Source: Oceaniferula flava
GTDB taxonomy: Bacteria; Verrucomicrobiota; Verrucomicrobiia; Verrucomicrobiales; Akkermansiaceae
NCBI RefSeq assembly: GCF_016811075.1
Contig: NZ_JAFBGL010000001.1
Span: 62,001 to 126,000 of the forward strand
DNA length: 64,000 nucleotides
Direction: 5' to 3'
The position numbers were made by a program, and so were the translations under genes. The notes below the pieces were generated by a model that worked only from the letters and a program-made list of their open reading frames with translations, had not been told where the DNA came from and searched no databases. Every line of letters begins with the position of its first letter. The stretch's first letter is position 1. Below are positions 51,072 through 60,198 of this stretch, piece after piece.

Positions 51072-52202
51072 ATGAAATGTTCATCCGTCCGTGAAATCGA
51101 CACTCTAACCTCGCTGAAACGCCTTCAAGGTCAGCTGAACTGCGCCGTGATCCAAGGGCTAGACCTTACTCAGGCCGAGCTCGACTGGGAGACTCTCGAG
51201 TGCGATGGAGCGGTGTTCATGGGCTGTCATTTTCCCGATGGGGTCGATGAGCAAAGCTTGCGCCGGCGGGGCGCGATGATTTTACCCAAATTTGCCAACC
51301 TGCCCTATCACCCGTATCGCCACGAACTTTATTCGCGCGAGGAACTGATGTGTGGCTGGACGCCCGGTCATGACGACAGTGTGGATAAGAAAATTTACGA
51401 TCACTTCCACTCCAAAGGACGTCACAATCCGGATGTGTTAGAGGCAATGGCGCAGCGGCTGCACGATCATGCCATCGACGATGCTTTGCGCGATTTGTTA
51501 GAAGGTCGGGTCGAACGTGATGGTCGCAAGAAAGTCGTGGCCGTCATGGGCGGGCATGGAACACCTCGCACCGACCCCTATTATCGCAAAGTGGCTCACA
51601 TTACTCGGCAGCTGACACGAGCGGGGTATTTCATCGCCTCCGGCGGTGGCCCGGGGATGATGGAGGCCGCGAATTTGGGTGCCTGGATGGCCAACGCGGA
51701 TGATCACGATCTCGAGACGGCCTTGCAAATTTTGGGTCGCAGTCCGGTGTATACGGATGCCGGTTATATGGAATGTGCCCAGGAGGTGATCGATCTTCAC
51801 CCGGTGGGCAGCTCGAGCCTGGCGGTGCCCACCTGGTTCTACGGTCACGAACCCACCAACTTCTTCTCCCGCTACGTTGCCAAGTATTTTTCCAACAGCA
51901 TTCGCGAAGACGGCCTCCTAGCCATTGCCACCTACGGAGTGATTTACGCTCCCGGAAGTGCTGGAACCACACAGGAGATCTTCATGGACGCCACCCAGAA
52001 CCATTACGGAACCTTCGACTGGATTAGCCCGATGATCTTCCTCGGAAAAAAACGCTACCTTGAGGAAACCATGCTCTTCGACTGCATCAGCCAGTTAGCC
52101 GAAGGGAAGCAATACGGTGAGATGCTGCTGTGCACCGATGACGTTGAGGATGTGTGCTCGGCCATTGAAAACTATCAACCGACCCATTACCAACAACCAT
52201 GA
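51072..52202 (+). CDS. LOG-like nucleotide-binding protein
   Basis: A 376-residue Rossmann-fold protein. The C-terminal two thirds have KKVVAVMGGHGTPRTDPYYR, IASGGGPGMMEAANLGA (the GGGxGxME phosphate loop) and VIYAPGSAGTTQEIFMDAT (PGGxGTxxE-like), which define the LOG/SLOG group; known members release the base from nucleoside monophosphates. The first 110 residues are a separate domain (LDLTQAELDWETLECDGAVF, LYSREELM) seen in the larger LOG-like proteins. Linkage to hpt makes sense, because it could supply free purine bases. It overlaps the next gene by four bases. Confidence 0.8.
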   Translation: MKCSSVREIDTLTSLKRLQGQLNCAVIQGLDLTQAELDWETLECDGAVFMGCHFPDGVDEQSLRRRGAMILPKFANLPYHPYRHELYSREELMCGWTPGHDDSVDKKIYDHFHSKGRHNPDVLEAMAQRLHDHAIDDALRDLLEGRVERDGRKKVVAVMGGHGTPRTDPYYRKVAHITRQLTRAGYFIASGGGPGMMEAANLGAWMANADDHDLETALQILGRSPVYTDAGYMECAQEVIDLHPVGSSSLAVPTWFYGHEPTNFFSRYVAKYFSNSIREDGLLAIATYGVIYAPGSAGTTQEIFMDATQNHYGTFDWISPMIFLGKKRYLEETMLFDCISQLAEGKQYGEMLLCTDDVEDVCSAIENYQPTHYQQP

Positions 52203-53188
52203 TGCGCGCCCCTTCTCCCGGTTTTTCCAGACGCCACTTTCTCTCACTCTCCGCCATGGCTGCGGGGGCATGCTGCGCGGCTCCGGCTCAGAGCCTGGCT
52301 GCCACATCGCCGAAGAATCCATGGATCTATCACTTTAAGATCGGCGAGCTTGAAGCGTGGTCAATTAGCGATGGCTTCATGAAAATCGGTCAGGGGTTGA
52401 AGCTGATGTATCCTGAGGACGAGCGGGACGCGATGGCGACTGCGCTGAAACAGCACTCGGAGCCGCTCGATCACCTACCGCTTTACGTCAACGTTCTGGT
52501 CATCCGCAAAGGCAAGGAGATCGCACTTTTCGATGCTGGCTTTGGCGCGCCGGCGAGTGAGCGTAGAGGTTGGCTGGCGGCGGGCTTGAAAGAAATTGGC
52601 ATTCATCCGGATCAGGTGACCGCCACCTTTCTCAGCCACGCCCACTCGGATCATATCGCGGGCTTTGTCACCGACGGGAAACCGACATTCAAGAACGCGG
52701 CACTCAATGTCACCCCGGAAGAATACCATTTCTGGCGCTCGAAAAATCCTGATTTTTCCAAAACCAAGCGCAACCCCAAGGCGATTCCCGGCATGGTGAG
52801 GCAGGCGCAGAAGCGCTTGGAAATTCTCACCCCGATCAAGCAGCTTACTCCCGTGGGGGCCTCACTGTTCGATGGTGCGGTGACAGTGGAAAATGGTTTC
52901 GGTCACACCGCAGGACACGCGATTTACCGCATCAGATCCGGGGACGATGAACTGCTGCACATGGTGGATCTCGCGCACCACCACTTGCTGATGTTTCAGA
53001 AGCCCACATGGAAAATTGGCTGGGACAACAACCTTGAGCTCGCGGCGCAGACGCGGAAGCGTGTATTCACCCAGGCCGCCGCAGCGAAAACCCGCGTGTT
53101 TGGCTTCCACGTGCCATTCCCCGGTCTCGGCCGGATCAACCCACTGGGCGACGGCTTTCGCTGGGTGCCGGAACGGCTGGTCTGGTGA
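52199..53188 (+). CDS. Tat-exported metallo-beta-lactamase-fold hydrolase
   Basis: A 329-residue protein. The N terminus SRRHFLSLSAMAAGACCA is a twin-arginine signal, so it is exported folded. The metallo-beta-lactamase site shows TFLSHAHSDHIAGFV (HxHxDH), GFGHTAGHAIYRI (third His), HMVDLAHHH (bridging Asp) and FGFHVPFPGLG (last His). Relatives hydrolyse lactones or other esters; the substrate is unknown. The start overlaps the LOG stop (ATGATG). It ends the hpt-LOG-MBL run. Confidence 0.86.
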   Translation: MMRAPSPGFSRRHFLSLSAMAAGACCAAPAQSLAATSPKNPWIYHFKIGELEAWSISDGFMKIGQGLKLMYPEDERDAMATALKQHSEPLDHLPLYVNVLVIRKGKEIALFDAGFGAPASERRGWLAAGLKEIGIHPDQVTATFLSHAHSDHIAGFVTDGKPTFKNAALNVTPEEYHFWRSKNPDFSKTKRNPKAIPGMVRQAQKRLEILTPIKQLTPVGASLFDGAVTVENGFGHTAGHAIYRIRSGDDELLHMVDLAHHHLLMFQKPTWKIGWDNNLELAAQTRKRVFTQAAAAKTRVFGFHVPFPGLGRINPLGDGFRWVPERLVW

Positions 53189-53271
53189 CCTGCGCCGACC
53201 GCGCGACAAGGGAGCATACAAGCTGGAAAAATAGCACTTGATTCGGTCTTGGAGGAGAGTAATGTTCGGAC

Positions 53272-53454
53272 ATGACCAAGATCTTTTTTGCATTCCTTGC
53301 CCTCGTTACACTTCCGATGATCTCCTGCACTCCTGGCAACGAGTCCGCACGGAATAAACCCGTTCTGCCAACTTCCGATGAGTCCGACATGCCTTGGAAT
53401 CGTCCTACAGGGCCTGAAGGCGGTGGACCACTCAGCATGCTGGACAATAGCTAG
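53272..53454 (+). CDS. Small lipoprotein
   Basis: A 60-residue protein: hydrophobic signal MTKIFFAFLALVTLPMISC with lipobox PMISC, then a short polar tail (DMPWNRPTGPEGGGPLSML). The MPWNRP...EGGG end looks like a conserved short motif rather than random sequence. Function unknown. It stands alone after the hydrolase gene. Confidence 0.6.
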   Translation: MTKIFFAFLALVTLPMISCTPGNESARNKPVLPTSDESDMPWNRPTGPEGGGPLSMLDNS

Positions 53455-53493
53455 TCGGTATAGTCGCTAAACGATTTTTTCGTGTAAAAGCTG

Positions 53494-54168
53494 TTAGTCG
53501 CGAATGACGAACAGTTTTTTCACTCCCCACCAAGTTCCTTTGGTGATTGCGCCAAGGGGACCGGGGATGCTTTTCTGGCGCAGATTGATGGTGATCTTGC
53601 TGTAGCTGACATTGCGCTGCATCGCTTTCATGCGCCCCTCCAGAGAGTCGAGCTCACTCTGCACCCTATTGAGCTCTTTCTCCACCGCGAGCACCTCCTT
53701 GACGTTATTGGTTCGATCGAGCAGCCGGCGTAAGCGATCTCGCAGAGAGCGCAGGTTCTTGATTTTTGCCTGCAGATCGATCCACTCGTCCGTCACATCC
53801 TCCACCGAGATCTGACGGGAGGTGATTTTTCCAACGGTAGCCAGTCCCTCCATGGTTGAGGTTAAGTGAGTTTGTGGCACTCTCACTGTAAGTCTTGACG
53901 AGCCAGCCTCCTTGCCTTGGCTTCGGGTGTGTTCGATGTATCCCTGCTGCTTTTTCACCAGGCTTTTGACCTGAGCGGTGGATTGTTCAACATCAGCGAC
54001 TTCTAGTGAGATGGAGCCAGTGTGAATCAAGACTCGGGATCTTGCGGCCGACTCTTGGCTGTAGGCAGAAGTCATCGCAGGAGCCGGTGCATGAGGAAGC
54101 AGCGAATTGCTGCAGGATGTAAAAAGTGCGAGCGTGGCGAGCAGGGAAAGATAGACAGGTAATTGCAT
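53494..54168 (-). CDS. DUF4349 lipoprotein
   Basis: A 224-residue protein with lipobox LFTSC near residue 19. It has the DUF4349 pattern: RVLIHTGSISLEVADVEQST, LVKKQQGYIEHTRSQG, SRLTVRVPQTHL, KITSRQISVEDVTDEWIDLQ, then a coiled coil (LDRTNNVKEVLAVEKELNRV) and VSYSKITINL. The final helix usually found in this family is short (GVKKLFVIRD). Envelope-located; function unknown. Confidence 0.82.
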   Translation of the reverse strand: MQLPVYLSLLATLALFTSCSNSLLPHAPAPAMTSAYSQESAARSRVLIHTGSISLEVADVEQSTAQVKSLVKKQQGYIEHTRSQGKEAGSSRLTVRVPQTHLTSTMEGLATVGKITSRQISVEDVTDEWIDLQAKIKNLRSLRDRLRRLLDRTNNVKEVLAVEKELNRVQSELDSLEGRMKAMQRNVSYSKITINLRQKSIPGPLGAITKGTWWGVKKLFVIRD

Positions 54169-54234
54169 GAGTGCTAGAAAAACAGCACAATCAAACCGAG
54201 CGCAAGCTTAAATGCTGAATATCCAGCATATAGC

Positions 54235-54672
54235 TTAGCGGTGGTAAGGTTCCCCGCGCTGGATGGTGGCGATGCGGTAGAGCTGCTCGAGCAAAACAAC
54301 GAGGGCCAACTCATGCTGTAAGGTCAGCGGGGAGAGGGCCCAGACGAGGTCGGCTTGCTGGCGCAGTTCTTCGGTGTGGCCATCGGAGGCACCAATCAGG
54401 TAGCTGGCGCGTTTCACACCACGCATTTCCCAGGCGTTGATCTTCTTGGTCAGCTGCGCCGTGTTCAGGCTCTCGCCGCGCTCGTCCATGACGATACGCA
54501 GCGTGCCTTCACTGCCTTCTAACAAGCGTTGCGAGACATCCTCGCTACTGCCGTCTTTGATATGTTTCAGATCATAGCTGCCGTAACGTTTGAGTCGTTT
54601 GAGATACTCAGCGGTGCCTGTTTTCGCGTAAGCGAGCGCAGGTTTTCCGGCAACGATGATCTGGTGTTTCAT
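54235..54672 (-). CDS. rlmH: 23S rRNA (pseudouridine-1915-N3)-methyltransferase RlmH
   Basis: A 145-residue SPOUT methyltransferase that acts on the 70S ribosome. Signatures: EYLKRLKRYGSYDLKHIKDG, LRIVMDERGESLNTAQLTKK, SYLIGASDGHTEELRQQADL (SAM knot) and the end QLYRIATIQRGEPYHR, which usually reads YRAxxIxxGxPYHR. Follows the glycyl-tRNA synthetase gene after four bases, so cotranscribed. Confidence 0.92.
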   Translation of the reverse strand: MKHQIIVAGKPALAYAKTGTAEYLKRLKRYGSYDLKHIKDGSSEDVSQRLLEGSEGTLRIVMDERGESLNTAQLTKKINAWEMRGVKRASYLIGASDGHTEELRQQADLVWALSPLTLQHELALVVLLEQLYRIATIQRGEPYHR

Positions 54673-54676
54673 CGCC

Positions 54677-56077
54677 TTAAACGATGCGAGCTAACAGCCA
54701 TGGAAGCAGCTCGCTGATGGCGACCCGTTCCTGCTCCATGCTATCGCGGTGGCGCACGGTGACGGTATCGGTGAAGTCCTCACCGTTGGGTCCTTCTTCG
54801 CCGAGCGTTTCGAAATCGATGGCGATGCAGAATGGCGTGCCAACCTCATCTTGACGACGGTAACGGCGGCCGATGGCAGCGGTTTCATCGTAGAAGATGT
54901 TCATGTGCGGCTGAAGCAGTGCCTTCACCTCCTTGGCCTTCGCCACGAGTTCAGGTTTGTTTTTCAGCAGCGGCAGAATGGCGGCCTTGATCGGAGCAAC
55001 GCAGGGTTGGAAACGCATCACGGTGCGCTCGTCCTTCTTGCCACCTTCCTTGGTGAGGTCCTCCACATCGTAGGCTTCGCAGATGACCGCGAGGATGGTG
55101 CGGTCGCAACCGGCGGACGGTTCCACCACGTGGGGGATGAAGCGCTCCTTGGTTTCGGCGTCGAAGTATTCGAGGTTTTTGCCAGAGTGTTCCTGGTGCT
55201 TGCCGATGTCGTAAGCACCGCGGTAGGCGACACCTTCGAGCTCTTGCTGGCCGAAGGGGAAGTCGTATTCGATGTCGTATGTCTTCTCCGAGTAATGCGC
55301 ACGGTCTTCATCGGGGATGTCGAGCACGTGCAGCTTCTCGCGTGGCACGCCGATCTCGGAGTAGAACTCGAGGCGTTTCTCCAGCCACTCGTCGGTGAGG
55401 CGGAGGCCGTCTTCGGGGCGACAGAAATACTCGACCTCCATTTGTTCGAACTCACGTGAACGGAAGGTGAAGTTGCGTGGGTTGATCTCGTTGCGGAAGG
55501 CTTTACCAATCTGGGCGATGCCGAAGGGCAGCTTCAGACGGGTGGAGTCCAAGACGTTTTTGTATTGCACGAAAATCGACTGCGCTGTCTCCGGGCGGAG
55601 GTAGGCGATGGCATTGGGATCGTTCTCGTCCGCAGACGCACCCATCTTGGTTTGGAACATCAGGTTGAACTCCTTCGGCTCGGTCAGCTCGCAGCTCTTG
55701 TCCTCGCCCTTGGGAAGCTGAGCTTTTTTCTCACAAGTGGGAATCTCGTCGAGTTGGTCGGCGCGGTAGCGTTTGTTGCAGACTTTGCAATCGACCATAG
55801 GGTCCGAGAATCCGCCGACGTGGCCGGAGGCTGTGAGCACGGCTTGGTGGGTGAGAATGGAACCGTCCATACCGACGATGTCCTCGCGCTCGAGCACGTT
55901 CTTGCGCCACCAGAACTCTTTCACATTGCGCTTCAGTTCAGTGCCTAACGGACCGTAATCCCAGCAGCCGTTGAGCCCTCCGTAGAGTTCTCCTGATTGG
56001 AAAATGAAGCCCTTGCTTTTGCAGAGGGAGACGATTTTTTCCATGCGTTCGGTGTCGGTCTGGTCTTTGTTAGCCAT
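54677..56077 (-). CDS. glyS: Glycyl-tRNA synthetase (dimeric type)
   Basis: A 466-residue class II synthetase of the homodimeric kind. KIVSLCKSKGFIFQSGELYG and GCWDYGPLGTELKRNVKEFW open the protein; a zinc-ribbon-like CKVCNKR segment follows; motif 2 is FRNEINPRNFTFRSREFEQMEVEYF; motif 3 is VEPSAGCDRTILAVICEAY. The C-terminal anticodon domain includes FYDETAAIGRRYRRQDEVGT and ends at LPWLLARIV. Length is normal for the short bacterial form. Operon with rlmH; divergent from xseA. Confidence 0.95.
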   Translation of the reverse strand: MANKDQTDTERMEKIVSLCKSKGFIFQSGELYGGLNGCWDYGPLGTELKRNVKEFWWRKNVLEREDIVGMDGSILTHQAVLTASGHVGGFSDPMVDCKVCNKRYRADQLDEIPTCEKKAQLPKGEDKSCELTEPKEFNLMFQTKMGASADENDPNAIAYLRPETAQSIFVQYKNVLDSTRLKLPFGIAQIGKAFRNEINPRNFTFRSREFEQMEVEYFCRPEDGLRLTDEWLEKRLEFYSEIGVPREKLHVLDIPDEDRAHYSEKTYDIEYDFPFGQQELEGVAYRGAYDIGKHQEHSGKNLEYFDAETKERFIPHVVEPSAGCDRTILAVICEAYDVEDLTKEGGKKDERTVMRFQPCVAPIKAAILPLLKNKPELVAKAKEVKALLQPHMNIFYDETAAIGRRYRRQDEVGTPFCIAIDFETLGEEGPNGEDFTDTVTVRHRDSMEQERVAISELLPWLLARIV

Positions 56078-56144
56078 GGTGATAAATAAGTTAGTGTTGG
56101 ACGAACGCGGATGGAAGCAGGGGTGGGGGTGCTAAGCAAGAGAA

Positions 56145-57536
56145 ATGGATTGCAGAATTGAGTCATCCACGGATGATGCGGCTGTGTTGGACAACAAGAA
56201 ATCACTGACCGTCACCCGTCTGGTGAGGAGGATGCGGAACCTGTTGGAAATCGAGATCGGCGAGATCTGGGTGGAGGGGGAAATCAGCAATCTCCGGAGG
56301 CAGGCCAGCGGTCATTGTTACTTCACGTTGAAAGACGAAGGGGCTCAAATTTCCTGCGTCTTATTCCGTGGGACCGCCAGCCGGGCAAAGTCCCGACCCG
56401 AAGACGGCATGCAGGCTCGCTTATTTGGTGAGATCTCTGTGTATGAGGCTCGCGGTCAGGTGCAGCTGGTGGTCAAGCAACTGGAGGATGCTGGCATGGG
56501 CGATCTGCAGGCCCGTTTCGAGGCACTGAAACGCAAGCTGAATGCCGAGGGACTCTTCGATACCACCCGGAAGAAAGCGCTGCCGAAATTTCCCCAAACC
56601 ATTGGTCTGGTCACGTCGCCCACGGGGGCTGCGCTGCAGGACATGCTGAATATTTTAACCCGCCGTGCACCCTGGGTGCAGCCGGTCCTTTACCCGGTGA
56701 CTGTGCAAGGCAAGGGGGGCGAGCGGACCATCGCCGCCGCCATCGAGCAGCTCGGTGATCCCGAACAACACGGCTTGCCGCGCGTGGATGTGATCATCGT
56801 CGGCCGCGGTGGGGGATCGCTCGAAGATTTATGGAACTTCAACGAGGAGGTGGTTGCACGCGCCATTCATGCCTGCCCCATCCCGGTGGTTTCCGCCGTG
56901 GGGCACGAGATCGATTTTACCATCTCCGATTTTGCCGCCGATATGCGGGCTCCGACGCCGAGCGCGGCTGCCGAGCTGGTGGTGCCGGATGCTGTGGAGC
57001 TGAAAGCGCGCGTTCGCCAATCGGCCAGTGCGGTGCAGCGGGCGATGGAAAACCGCCTGAAACATGATAGCTCCATCCTCAACTCGGCGCGTCGTGCACT
57101 GATGCCGCGCGATGCGGAACGGGCGCTGCGCGACCCCATTTTAGAGCTCGATCGGATTCGGCAAGAGCTGCGTGATGCAGCTCAAGGAGCGTTGGATGAT
57201 AAAAAGTCCAAGCTTAGAGAAATGGAAGTGCATCATGCGGCGCACCATCCGGCTCGGGTCTTGGAACGGCGCGGTGAGAAGCTTGATCAGGCTCGGATTA
57301 TTTGGGAAAAAGCCGGAAAGGCTGCACTTCAATCCGCCACTGAACGCTTTCAGAACTTAGCTTCCCTGATTCGGACTCTTGGTCCCGAAGCTACCTTCGC
57401 GCGGGGGTTTTCCATCACTCTCGACCAAGATGGGAAACCAGTGAAGGACGCTGGCGCGGTGCAAGCTGGTGATGTTCTGGTCACCCAAGTTAGCCATGGG
57501 AAAATCCAGAGCGAGGTAACCAGCCTACAAGAGTAA
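56145..57536 (+). CDS. xseA: Exodeoxyribonuclease VII large subunit
   Basis: A 463-residue protein. The N-terminal OB fold reads IWVEGEISNLRRQASGHCYF with TLKDEGAQISCVLFRG. The catalytic core has IGLVTSPTGAALQDMLNIL, DVIIVGRGGGSLEDLWNFNE (the GRGGGSxEDLW motif) and PVVSAVGHEIDFTISDFAAD. A helical region and a C-terminal beta strand (PEATFARGFSITLDQDGKPV) finish the protein. It degrades single-stranded DNA with XseB, which is not encoded nearby. ATG 56145. Confidence 0.94.
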   Translation: MDCRIESSTDDAAVLDNKKSLTVTRLVRRMRNLLEIEIGEIWVEGEISNLRRQASGHCYFTLKDEGAQISCVLFRGTASRAKSRPEDGMQARLFGEISVYEARGQVQLVVKQLEDAGMGDLQARFEALKRKLNAEGLFDTTRKKALPKFPQTIGLVTSPTGAALQDMLNILTRRAPWVQPVLYPVTVQGKGGERTIAAAIEQLGDPEQHGLPRVDVIIVGRGGGSLEDLWNFNEEVVARAIHACPIPVVSAVGHEIDFTISDFAADMRAPTPSAAAELVVPDAVELKARVRQSASAVQRAMENRLKHDSSILNSARRALMPRDAERALRDPILELDRIRQELRDAAQGALDDKKSKLREMEVHHAAHHPARVLERRGEKLDQARIIWEKAGKAALQSATERFQNLASLIRTLGPEATFARGFSITLDQDGKPVKDAGAVQAGDVLVTQVSHGKIQSEVTSLQE

Positions 57537-57554
57537 GGCTCGGAAGGGACTAAC

Positions 57555-58532
57555 TTAATCGCGGCGCCGGCCACAGAAGAAAACGGCCAAACCAAGGGTC
57601 AATAGTCCGCTTGATGCAGGCTCAGGAACGGCGACCAACGAATATCCGAGGTCTTCAATAATTGCTAAATCGAGCGCTGTGTATTCGCGTTTGGACTCAC
57701 CAAATCCAATATGGTGCACCATAGGATCTTCATCCAGGGTAGGGTCATCGCTATCGACATGGCTCGTGCTGCTACCTCCTAAGTAGGTGCCTGGGGAAAA
57801 AAGAGGAACCGGTGCTCCATAGACAGCCACAGCATTGGGGCCGTTAAAAAATAAATTTTCTGAGGTAAATATATCTAAGACATCATCGGAGTCCGCACCA
57901 TCAGTGAAGCGCGCTGTGTCGAACTCAGCTGAATCCATGATCAGCGGATTGCCCTCCCCATCGACCAGGAAAGAATCGTAGGTGGAATAGGTTTGACCGT
58001 AATAATTGCCTCCAGAGACCACATTAGAGCCTTCTCCAGTCACTTCATCAATCAGGCTGGTCATGCCTAGTGAGTGAGTCATCTCGTGTAGAGCGACCGA
58101 ACGAAAATCGTATTCAAAATCACTGGCTGCGGCTTCTGAGAAATTCCACGCAAAACCGAAATCAACGGTCATGTAGCCTCGCGTTGTGTTGCTGGAAAGA
58201 CCTTGGATAGCAAGGGCCATGTTGCTGCCGCGTATGGTGTTTGTTCCTTTCAGTAATCCATAGGAGCTACCTGCGCTGGCTAAAGATCCGTTGCCATCAG
58301 TTTGAGATGCCTTGATGGTGTATGTAATAGTCGCATTGTGATCCAGTAGACCTCCGATGTAGTTACCGACATCTTGCAGTGCCTGCCGGCGCTCCGCTCC
58401 ACTGGCAGAGTTGTCAAACCCGATTCCTGAATTGTTTTCGACGTCCTCATAGACGAAATTAAAGATCACTTGGCCGCTGACTAAGCTGGGCACCAGAACA
58501 GCATAAGCTGCTAGTTTAGCTATCGATTTCAT
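57555..58532 (-). CDS. PEP-CTERM metalloprotease-like exported protein
   Basis: A 325-residue exported protein: signal peptide MKSIAKLAAYAVLVPSLVSG, zinc motif ALHEMTHSLGMTS (HExxHxxG), a beta-rich domain before it (VIFNFVYEDVENNSGIGFDN), and the tail VPEPASSGLLTLGLAVFFCG RRRD, a PEP-CTERM sorting signal. It belongs with the zincin-like PEP-CTERM proteins common in this phylum. ATG 58532 is chosen over a longer frame because it begins the signal peptide. A -35-like TTGACA lies at 58607-58612 on the minus strand with no clear -10. Confidence 0.8.
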   Translation of the reverse strand: MKSIAKLAAYAVLVPSLVSGQVIFNFVYEDVENNSGIGFDNSASGAERRQALQDVGNYIGGLLDHNATITYTIKASQTDGNGSLASAGSSYGLLKGTNTIRGSNMALAIQGLSSNTTRGYMTVDFGFAWNFSEAAASDFEYDFRSVALHEMTHSLGMTSLIDEVTGEGSNVVSGGNYYGQTYSTYDSFLVDGEGNPLIMDSAEFDTARFTDGADSDDVLDIFTSENLFFNGPNAVAVYGAPVPLFSPGTYLGGSSTSHVDSDDPTLDEDPMVHHIGFGESKREYTALDLAIIEDLGYSLVAVPEPASSGLLTLGLAVFFCGRRRD

Positions 58533-58784
58533 TTTGGTAGGGGGGGATGGGGCGTGTATGAAAGACACCTAATAAAAGCCAATTGATTAAGATGTATTAA
58601 CTTAAATGTCAAGTTTGATAAAACGATGTCCCCCCACACTCAGGGGGTGGAGGCTATTTATGATTGCGCCCAAAAGAGCTTTATCCGCTTAATGGTGGCT
58701 GCGCTATTGCTGGAGAGGTAGAGCATTCGCGCAAAAGTGTTTTTATGTGGCTTATTCCAAGTTCAGCCCATCTTAGTTACCATC

Positions 58785-59177
58785 ATGCATTTACAAAGGT
58801 CAGCCAAGGAAGTCCGCACACTCACCGCGAGTGCGTGTCACTTTCTTTTTAATGTCTCGCTTGGCTCTGCCGTGGTGGTGCTTTTGAGTTATGGATTTTA
58901 TCGTGACGACCGCACGAGCATGATCTGGGCTGCCAGTCTTTTGGGGCTGTGGTTCCTCTCGATGGCGGTTTTTTTCGCCCGGCGCTTAGTGCTTCGTTGT
59001 GCTCTGTGTTCCGTGCCGCTCTGGTCGGGGCAGAAATGCCAGAAGCATAAAAAAGCCAAGCCGGCTCTGGGGGTGAGTTATCGTCTTGGTGTGGCCAGTG
59101 GTGTGGTGTTCAAAGGTCATTACCGCTGCCCCTACTGCGGCGAGCCCTTCAGTGCCCGCAAGTCACGGCGGAGGTAG
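58785..59177 (+). CDS. Two-helix membrane protein with zinc-ribbon-like Cys pairs
   Basis: A 130-residue protein. Two hydrophobic helices (NVSLGSAVVVLLSYGF and MIWAASLLGLWFLSMAVFFA) are followed by a cytoplasmic part with Cys pairs: RCALCSVPLWSGQKCQKHKK and RCPYCGEPFSARKSRRR, which would bind one or two zinc ions. Family unknown to me. It precedes the ABC ATPase gene by 58 bases on the same strand. Confidence 0.6.
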   Translation: MHLQRSAKEVRTLTASACHFLFNVSLGSAVVVLLSYGFYRDDRTSMIWAASLLGLWFLSMAVFFARRLVLRCALCSVPLWSGQKCQKHKKAKPALGVSYRLGVASGVVFKGHYRCPYCGEPFSARKSRRR

Positions 59178-59235
59178 CGGAAGTTGGCTGGCGAGGACTT
59201 CCTTCCTTGCTGTTTTCAGTGGTTGGTGTTCTATC

Positions 59236-60198
59236 GTGCCCGTGTCTGAATCTGTTATTGATATCTCGGAAATGCGAAAGCGCTACCGAGGCGGAGTTGA
59301 AGCCCTGCGAGGCGTCTCACTGGCTGTTCCCAAGGGTGGAATTTTTGGCTTGTTAGGGCCTAATGGGGCTGGCAAGTCCACGATGGTGAAGATCTTGCTC
59401 AGCATTGTGCGCCCGAGCCAATGCAGGGGGCAGATGCTAGGTCACAAGATCGGTCACAAACCAACCTTGGCACGTGTCGGTTACCTTCCAGAGCACGCTC
59501 GCTTCCCTGATTATCTCAAAGGCGGAGAGGTGATTCGCTATGTTGCCGGGCTGGGCGGCGTGCCAAAATCATTGACCCATTCGCGCAGCCAGGAACTGCT
59601 GGAAATGGTGGGGATGCAAGATTGGGCCAATCGTAGGATGGGCAGTTATTCGAAGGGCATGAAACAGCGTATCGGCCTGGCCCAGGCGCTGGTCAACGAT
59701 CCGGAAATTGTATTCCTCGATGAGCCCACTGATGGGGTCGATCCCAAAGGCCGGATGGAAATGCGCTCGGTGTTGAAAACCATGAAAGACCAGGGCCGCA
59801 CCGTTTTTATCAACAGTCACTTGTTAGGTGAGCTGGAAATGATTTGCGACACCGTGGCTATTATGGACCAGGGGCAGATCGTCCGTCAGGGCAGTATCGC
59901 TGACCTAACGGAGAAATCGCGCCGCTACGAGATCTCAGTGCGAGGCAAGATCGGCGGTGAACTCAGCGGGAGTTTGCTCCAACACGGTGTGGAAATCGAA
60001 GGTGAGACCCTGACGATGTATCAGCAGGACGCCGAGAAAGTTCAACCGGTGATCGATGCCCTTCGCGCTGCGGGTGTGACCATTGTTACCATGACCGAGG
60101 CGCGCCAGTCATTGGAAGATTTGTTTATGGAAACGGTGGGAAGTCATGGACCGGGTGCGGCCATGCCACCTAAACTTCCTCGAAAGGAGAAAGTGTAA
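59236..60198 (+). CDS. ABC-2 type transporter ATPase
   Basis: A 320-residue ATP-binding subunit: Walker A GLLGPNGAGKSTMVKIL, Q-loop region VGYLPEHARFPDYLK, signature SYSKGMKQRIGLAQAL, Walker B EIVFLDEPTDGVDP and H-loop INSHLLGE. The C-terminal 90 residues are the extra domain of CcmA/NatA-like ATPases. GTG 59236 (VPVSESVIDIS) is my start; GTG 59242 is the alternative. The stop shares its last base with the permease start (TAATG), and a strong Shine-Dalgarno (AAAGGAG) precedes that start. Exports an unknown substrate. Confidence 0.87.
   Translation: MPVSESVIDISEMRKRYRGGVEALRGVSLAVPKGGIFGLLGPNGAGKSTMVKILLSIVRPSQCRGQMLGHKIGHKPTLARVGYLPEHARFPDYLKGGEVIRYVAGLGGVPKSLTHSRSQELLEMVGMQDWANRRMGSYSKGMKQRIGLAQALVNDPEIVFLDEPTDGVDPKGRMEMRSVLKTMKDQGRTVFINSHLLGELEMICDTVAIMDQGQIVRQGSIADLTEKSRRYEISVRGKIGGELSGSLLQHGVEIEGETLTMYQQDAEKVQPVIDALRAAGVTIVTMTEARQSLEDLFMETVGSHGPGAAMPPKLPRKEKV

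Noticed and set aside
50053-51084. 343-codon minus-strand frame over hpt and the TVP38 gene
   Set aside because: It overlaps two well-supported genes in other frames and shows no family features.
4141-59830. Recurrent TGTTAG within coding strands (Leu codon TTA followed by G)
   Set aside because: The rough expected number for this base composition is similar to what I see, so it looks like codon context rather than a signal.
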